DNA of 21,037 nt from Candidatus Latescibacterota bacterium. GTDB lineage: Bacteria > Latescibacterota > UBA2968 > GCA-2709665. A program made the translations under genes and the position numbers. Of the stretch, positions 16,342 through 21,037 are shown piece after piece. The notes under the pieces were generated by a model. It saw only the letters and a program-made list of their open reading frames with translations. It had not been told where the DNA came from and did not search any database. The stretch spans positions 14,851-35,887 of the forward strand of contig JAAXHE010000263.1 in the NCBI GenBank assembly GCA_012271065.1. The letters run 5' to 3'. Each line of letters opens with the position of its first letter. Within the stretch, counting starts at the first letter, position 1.

Positions 16342-18789
16342 TTATGTCCGCGCGCTTCCGACTCTGACCGCACCCCGCTTCCGCTTGATGCGATCGAGGA
16401 TTTCGAGAACGGCGGGCAGGACGATCACCGCCGCTACAAAACAGGTCAGAAGGCCGATCACGGCCAGTTTTCCAATAGAATTCAAACCGGGATGCCTTGC
16501 CATAATCAGGCCGAAAAAGCCGATCATCGTCGTCATCATCGACACGAGCATCGCGCCTCCCGTATTCCGGAGGATCACAGGTATCGAATCCGCGCCTTCC
16601 TCCTGATACCTGTGGAACAGGTGCACGCCGTTATCGATGCCCATCCCGATGATGGTGGGCAAGGCAACCATATTGTAGAAATTCAGCTTCATCCCGGCCA
16701 GAAACATGCTACCACACATCCAGATGGCGCCGCAGATCAACGGCAACATAACCAGCAGCCCGTTTCGGATGCTTCTGAAATCGATGAATACAATGAGGAA
16801 AACGACCAGAAGTGTGATGCCGATCGCCCACCTGCTGTCCCGGATCATCAGCTTGAGCATATCCGCGAATATGATACTGGAACTGGATGAATAAAACGTC
16901 TTTCCGGATTCGGTCGTAATCAGGTGGGTGTCGTTCGCGAACTCAATCGCCTGGCGTCCGTCCCGAAGTTGCACGCTGGGGTAAATGAAGGCAAAATGGG
17001 CCCGGCTGCCGTCTACAGTAGCAAACTTGCGCAGGATGTTTTTCGGCAGGTCGTCCACACCCAGCTTGTTCACGTCCATCAATTCCCGCAACTCGTCCAC
17101 ACGCTCCTTCTGCTCGCCCTTCAGCAATTTCGCTCCTTCGCCGTCCACCAATTCGCGAAGTTCGGCGATCAACGTCAGTTTTTCGTCCTCCTGTTCGGGA
17201 AGGAAGGACCAGAGCGTTCGGATCTTGTCAACCGTCGGTGTCGGATCGTCGGATGCGATCTTGCCGTTTACCGCGTCGACGACTTCATCCAGCTCCTCTT
17301 TGCTGTCGGCCAGCACCACGCTCGGGGAGTGAGATTCGCCCTTGAACTTCGAGAGCGAATTAATCTTGTCTTTCACCTTTTTCGATGTCGCAAGATTGGA
17401 ACGCAAATTGGTAAAGTCATATTCGAATCGGATCCGGTCTAGATTGTATGCCAGGTAGACCGTAACGGCGATCGCAAACGCGAACACGACCGGCGCCATC
17501 GGAAACCGTCCCTTGCCCGCGCCGCGATGGTGTCCGAGCACCTGCCGCATCCGCACGAGCTTCAGGCGCTCGTCGGCAAGAACGAGAAAGGCCGGGAGGA
17601 CCATGGTCATTGACACCAGCGACATGATGATTCCGGTGCCGACGATGAAACCGAATTCCGAGAATCCCTTGAAATCCGTTATCGTTAGCGAATAAAACGC
17701 CATCGACGTGGTCATTGCGGCCGTCAGGATCGCCTGCCCCGTCTGGATCAGCATCGTCTCGACCGATTGCCTGACATCCATATTCGCCATTCGATCTTCC
17801 AGGTACCGGGAAAACATGTGAATGCCGAAATCAATTCCCAGACCGAACAGAATCACGAACAGGAATCCGGTCATGGTGTTCAGGTTGCCAATCGCCCAAT
17901 AGGTTATGGCAAAGGCCCACGTCAGCCCCATAACCAGCGGAATGGCAACAAAAAAAGCAGCCAGCGGCTGCCTGAAATAAAACGTGAGAAGCAGAACGAC
18001 ACCTACAAAGCCGAAAATGACTGTCGACTCGATATCGTCAAGAATGACGTTATATTCATCGATCTTGTTCTTATACGACCCTCCGATGGAGACGATCATC
18101 CCCGGATGGTAGGATACAGGGTCCAGCGTCTGTACGGCGCTCTGGATAACGCCGTACATCTCTTTGGCGAATCCGATATTGCTCACCGTTCCCGATGCCG
18201 TAACCTCCACGGCAACGATGGTACTGTCCGGATTGGTATAATAGACTTCGTGCCCGCGGTCTCCGTTCTCCTTGTACTTCGCCTCGATGTCCGAAAAATC
18301 GAGCGGTTCGTCGTCTTCGCCGTCGTCGAGACTGAAAAACAACGGGGATAACTTCAGTTTTTCCTGTCGGATGCGGTCTTCGATTCGAAGTTGAATGTCC
18401 TCCAAATCCTCGAGATCCATATACAGCAGCGCGTTTTCCTTGAAAAAATCCACTTCACGCTTAATATCGACGTAATTTACGTATTTCCAGTATTTTTCGG
18501 CCTTCAGTTCAACAAACAGGTCTTCCACAAATTTCCTGGACGCCGAGAAATCCCCGCACTCCGCCAGAACAACCAGGCTTCCTACGCCACCCAGACGCGC
18601 CTTGATATCTTCGAGCGTCTTCACGCTGGGATAGTGTTCCGGGATCAGGGCCGCGATATCCGTCTCGAGGCGCTGGATCAGACGATAGACAAAAAAACTG
18701 CAAAAGATCGAAAGGAGGGTCGAAACGATAATGATAGTGGCGTGTCGTCGATAGACGAAATCCGCCAGAAACCGCAACCTATCCTGCAT
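16342..18789 (-). CDS. MMPL/RND-family transporter (possibly HpnN-like)
   Basis: A membrane protein of 815 residues with the twofold RND layout: an N-terminal helix (about 20-38), a periplasmic loop to about 265, a five-to-six-helix bundle, then a second loop and a second bundle. GLGIDFGIHMFSRY in the first bundle and GMGIDNGVHLFHRY in the second carry the paired polar motifs of the MMPL class, which exports lipids and other hydrophobic molecules. The start has AAGGA 7 nt upstream, and only 3 bp separate it from the MlaC-like gene. That pairing recalls the hopanoid-associated HpnM/HpnN transporters, but no hopanoid synthesis gene is visible here. A coiled or charged segment near residues 530-570 lies in the second loop. 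Confidence 0.88.
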   Translation of the reverse strand: MQDRLRFLADFVYRRHATIIIVSTLLSIFCSFFVYRLIQRLETDIAALIPEHYPSVKTLEDIKARLGGVGSLVVLAECGDFSASRKFVEDLFVELKAEKYWKYVNYVDIKREVDFFKENALLYMDLEDLEDIQLRIEDRIRQEKLKLSPLFFSLDDGEDDEPLDFSDIEAKYKENGDRGHEVYYTNPDSTIVAVEVTASGTVSNIGFAKEMYGVIQSAVQTLDPVSYHPGMIVSIGGSYKNKIDEYNVILDDIESTVIFGFVGVVLLLTFYFRQPLAAFFVAIPLVMGLTWAFAITYWAIGNLNTMTGFLFVILFGLGIDFGIHMFSRYLEDRMANMDVRQSVETMLIQTGQAILTAAMTTSMAFYSLTITDFKGFSEFGFIVGTGIIMSLVSMTMVLPAFLVLADERLKLVRMRQVLGHHRGAGKGRFPMAPVVFAFAIAVTVYLAYNLDRIRFEYDFTNLRSNLATSKKVKDKINSLSKFKGESHSPSVVLADSKEELDEVVDAVNGKIASDDPTPTVDKIRTLWSFLPEQEDEKLTLIAELRELVDGEGAKLLKGEQKERVDELRELMDVNKLGVDDLPKNILRKFATVDGSRAHFAFIYPSVQLRDGRQAIEFANDTHLITTESGKTFYSSSSSIIFADMLKLMIRDSRWAIGITLLVVFLIVFIDFRSIRNGLLVMLPLICGAIWMCGSMFLAGMKLNFYNMVALPTIIGMGIDNGVHLFHRYQEEGADSIPVILRNTGGAMLVSMMTTMIGFFGLIMARHPGLNSIGKLAVIGLLTCFVAAVIVLPAVLEILDRIKRKRGAVRVGSART

Positions 18790-18792
18790 GAA

Positions 18793-19416
18793 TCATTCCT
18801 TCCCTTTCCCGTCTGCCTCGTCCTCGTTCAGCTTGTCTCTGAGTTTCTTTACAAGACCCTCGTACGACGACTTTCGGATTTCCTTGTAGAACTGAGATCG
18901 ATTGTTTCTGGCTACGCTCAGGTCGTCGATCACCATATCGTAAACCAGCCATTTTTCGTTGACGGGGTGGAGCTTGTAGTCGATGTGGCTCTGTTCATCC
19001 CTGTAATGAACGATTGTCCGTACGACACCCTCCGTACTGTCGACCTCCGAACCCAAATACTCGATTTTCTCGGATTTGGTATATAGCTTCGGATCCGCGT
19101 AGTTCTTGACGATCAGCCGCCTGCACAGGTCCGCAAATTCAGCCTGCTCGGCCTCTGTGCGACGCTGCCAGTGACGGCCCAACGCGACCATGCCGAACCG
19201 GCGGAAATCGAACATGTCTTCGACGATTGCCCTCAACTGCTCCCGCTCTTCGGCCGTTTCTCCCGCGGTTTCCGAATTCACAATTGCCTTGATCGACCTG
19301 TCCCGTTTTATCATCGACTGGAGCAGTAGTTCAGCCTGGCCCGCGCCCAGGGCGAGGCCAGGATCCCAATGCCCGACAAAAGCATAAAACACAATAATAT
19401 ACGACAAGATTCTCAT
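18793..19416 (-). CDS. MlaC/Ttg2-like periplasmic lipid-binding protein
   Basis: A protein of 207 residues. The N terminus (MRILSYIIVFYAFVGHWDPG) is a likely signal peptide cleaved near residues 22-26, placing it in the periplasm. The body has DFRRFGMVALGRHW and LCRRLIVKNYADP, the pattern of the MlaC/toluene-tolerance Ttg2 family (PF05494), which carries phospholipids between membranes; hopanoid-associated HpnM belongs to the same family. The C terminus is highly charged (KLNEDEADGKGKE). Its stop and the transporter's ATG are 3 bp apart, so the two are surely co-translated. The gene lies 115 bp after the fused cytidylyltransferase gene. No MlaA, D, E or F partner is within the window. Confidence 0.85.
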   Translation of the reverse strand: MRILSYIIVFYAFVGHWDPGLALGAGQAELLLQSMIKRDRSIKAIVNSETAGETAEEREQLRAIVEDMFDFRRFGMVALGRHWQRRTEAEQAEFADLCRRLIVKNYADPKLYTKSEKIEYLGSEVDSTEGVVRTIVHYRDEQSHIDYKLHPVNEKWLVYDMVIDDLSVARNNRSQFYKEIRKSSYEGLVKKLRDKLNEDEADGKGKE

Positions 19417-19531
19417 TTTATCCAGTCCCTTTTTCAGCCAGAAACAAAACGACCCGGCAAAGGAACACCTTTCCGGCCGGCTCGAAACCCGTTCAATGCT
19501 TCCGAAAACCTTCCCGCGGCCATCTCTCTCT

Positions 19532-20971
19532 TCAATCCGCCTTTCCCGAAACCAGCTTCTCCGCTTCCGTTGACCGGGTTCGCATGATGTGTCCGATAAA
19601 TCCGAAGACGGCGCTTACGACCAGTCCGGACCCGAGTACAAAAATCCAGTATATCGCTTCGAGGCAGTTCAGAACTGCCAGGACACAGAACAATGCGGCG
19701 AAAAAGTCCCGGCGACACGCGAACTTCAAGCCGCAATAGATCCGGTGCAGCAATCCGCGGCGCTCTTCCGGCACCTCGCTCGAAAACCCCATATTGAAGC
19801 TGACGATGCTGCCCGATCCGCTATGCTTCAGGTAGACGCAGATGAGCAGGACCGCTAGTACATTCAGCGCGAGGGCACTGAAGCCCAGCGCGATGACAAC
19901 CGATTCCGCCGTCAATTTGTACATCCCGTATATGACACCTGAGAAGAATCCTAGATAGGAGACGTTGTCAGCGACCGTATCCAGCCATTCACCGAAGCGG
20001 GACCCCGCAAACTTGAGCGTGGCGATCTCACCGTCGCAGCCATCAACAATTGAGGCGAACTGGAAAAGCAGCCCGCCCAGCGCTACGTACAGATGGCTCC
20101 CTTCCGCCATCGCCCAGCCGGCCAGAAAGGTCACCATCATTGCGGCGATTGAAACCTGGTTTGGGGTCACCGGCGTCTTCACGAGGAATCTGGAAATCCA
20201 GGAAGAGACCTTCCGGTTGAAATGCCGCGACACAATCCCGTCAGTCGGCTTGCCCAACCGGGCAAACAACGCCGTTTCTCCCTGGCGCAATGCTTCCGGT
20301 GTATCCACGTCATGCCAGAACAGACCATCAATGTCTACTGCCCGCATGTTGCCTCGCGACGCGATGATTCCTACGCCGCCTGAAAGCGTCTCGTCGCCGC
20401 CGGCAACGGCAAGCTCAAGACCGTCGAACAGAGCCGGACAGCAGAGAAAAACGCCCGTATCCACCGCGTCGTATCTGTTCAACGCCTTGCCGATCTTCCG
20501 GATCCGGTCGCCTTCGAGGACGACCTTGGTTGCGTCATCCAGGTCCTCAATCCGCTCCAGCCGGGTGTCTACGCACAACGCCGATTCGCCGGCCCCCAGC
20601 AACAGACGCCGCATACGGGTGATCACCTTCGGTTCGAACAGATGGTCCGCCATCAACAGAAGAAACGTGCCCTCCACATATTCACGCGCTTTAAGTACCG
20701 ATAGCCCATTGCCACGCTTCCACTCCGGGTTTTCAACCCACTCTATATGCACGTCGATCTGCGGGTCGTTTGCGATGGCTTCGCGTATTTCATCGCCCCG
20801 ATGACCGATGACGATGACAAACTCCGAGATCCCCGCCCTTCCTGCGGTCAGTATGGCCCTCTTCAGCAACCCCACACCGGCCACTTTAACCAGCGGCTTC
20901 GGCCTGCCGCACCCGTGTCCGTTAAGGCGGCTGCCCATACCGGCAGCAATAATCACCGCCTTTTTTACCAT
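19532..20971 (-). CDS. Fused nucleotidyltransferase/CDP-alcohol phosphotransferase (IPCT-DIPPS type)
   Basis: A protein of 479 residues with two domains. Residues 1-240 are a sugar-phosphate nucleotidyltransferase (IIAAGMGSRLNG and RPKPLVKV, activating a phospho-alcohol such as inositol-1-phosphate with CTP). Residues 265-465 are a membrane CDP-alcohol phosphotransferase with D310-x-x-D313-G314-x-x-A317 and G327-x3-D331-x3-D335. The same fusion is known as CTP:inositol-1-phosphate cytidylyltransferase/DIPP synthase in thermophiles, which makes a phosphodiester of two inositols. The position after A317, normally arginine, is Thr318. The start has GGAGG 5 nt upstream. The acceptor here might be inositol, glycerol or a lipid alcohol; MlaC- and MMPL-type genes downstream favour a lipid, by inference. 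Confidence 0.87.
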   Translation of the reverse strand: MVKKAVIIAAGMGSRLNGHGCGRPKPLVKVAGVGLLKRAILTAGRAGISEFVIVIGHRGDEIREAIANDPQIDVHIEWVENPEWKRGNGLSVLKAREYVEGTFLLLMADHLFEPKVITRMRRLLLGAGESALCVDTRLERIEDLDDATKVVLEGDRIRKIGKALNRYDAVDTGVFLCCPALFDGLELAVAGGDETLSGGVGIIASRGNMRAVDIDGLFWHDVDTPEALRQGETALFARLGKPTDGIVSRHFNRKVSSWISRFLVKTPVTPNQVSIAAMMVTFLAGWAMAEGSHLYVALGGLLFQFASIVDGCDGEIATLKFAGSRFGEWLDTVADNVSYLGFFSGVIYGMYKLTAESVVIALGFSALALNVLAVLLICVYLKHSGSGSIVSFNMGFSSEVPEERRGLLHRIYCGLKFACRRDFFAALFCVLAVLNCLEAIYWIFVLGSGLVVSAVFGFIGHIMRTRSTEAEKLVSGKAD

Positions 20972-21037
20972 GTCATCCTCCCGACTTAGAAGCTGTCTTA
21001 AAATTCCCAGCGGTCTTCGCGCGCCTGCAAAAGCGCC
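20959..21037 (-). other. Upstream region of the fused cytidylyltransferase gene
   Basis: Read on the - strand, the window edge leads into GGGAGG, the ribosome site of the fused gene. I find no convincing promoter boxes and no reading frame. A gene upstream, if it is in the same unit, lies outside the window. Confidence 0.3.

Overview
The window is about 21 kb of GC-rich, densely coded bacterial DNA. It carries no rRNA or taxonomic marker gene. The mix of a heparinase II/III-like lyase, enolase-superfamily and Gfo/Idh/MocA enzymes, neutral-ceramidase-family hydrolases and an encoded-CCA tRNA is what one meets in uncultured environmental bacteria such as Latescibacterota, Poribacteria or the PVC/FCB groups. 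That placement is an inference from gene content only.

Region 1 (about 96-8876, + strand) holds five closely spaced genes: a GH127/DUF1680-like glycosidase, a mandelate racemase/muconate-lactonizing-type enzyme, a neutral/alkaline ceramidase-family hydrolase, a gamma-glutamyltransferase-like Ntn hydrolase without a signal peptide, and a large heparinase II/III-like protein. Gaps are 50-113 bp and most genes have a good Shine-Dalgarno. They look like a catabolic operon for a complex glycan or amide-linked glycoconjugate. No transporter or regulator lies inside the window. A small exported protein (9018-9434) follows and ends at a bidirectional terminator.

Region 2 (about 9440-10690) contains a decayed second ceramidase-family gene on the - strand, with an amber stop near its start and about half the protein missing. 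A strong + strand promoter and a tRNA-Thr(CGT) gene follow. A 160-bp element with inverted ends sits between that promoter and the tRNA, abutting the tRNA. One end of a second copy of the same element begins the window.

Region 3 (10712-20971, all - strand) reads, in transcription order: a fused nucleotidyltransferase/CDP-alcohol phosphotransferase of the IPCT-DIPPS type, an MlaC-like periplasmic protein, an MMPL/RND transporter ending at a terminator, then from a new promoter a membrane protein with an internal duplication, a GMC flavoprotein overlapping it by 20 bp, and a Gfo/Idh/MocA oxidoreductase. A polyprenyl diphosphate synthase with its own promoter and a long leader, and a fructose-6-phosphate aldolase-type transaldolase, come last. 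Together the first six genes suggest synthesis, modification and trafficking of an unusual, possibly inositol- or isoprenoid-containing, lipid. This neighbourhood is the best candidate here for an undescribed system.

Stretches without genes: 10281-10564 holds the promoter and the repeat. The stretch 12534-12854 holds the polyprenyl synthase promoter and leader. The stretch 16142-16341 holds a terminator followed by a promoter. The last 66 bp (20972-21037) show nothing I can assign beyond the ribosome binding site of the first - strand gene.
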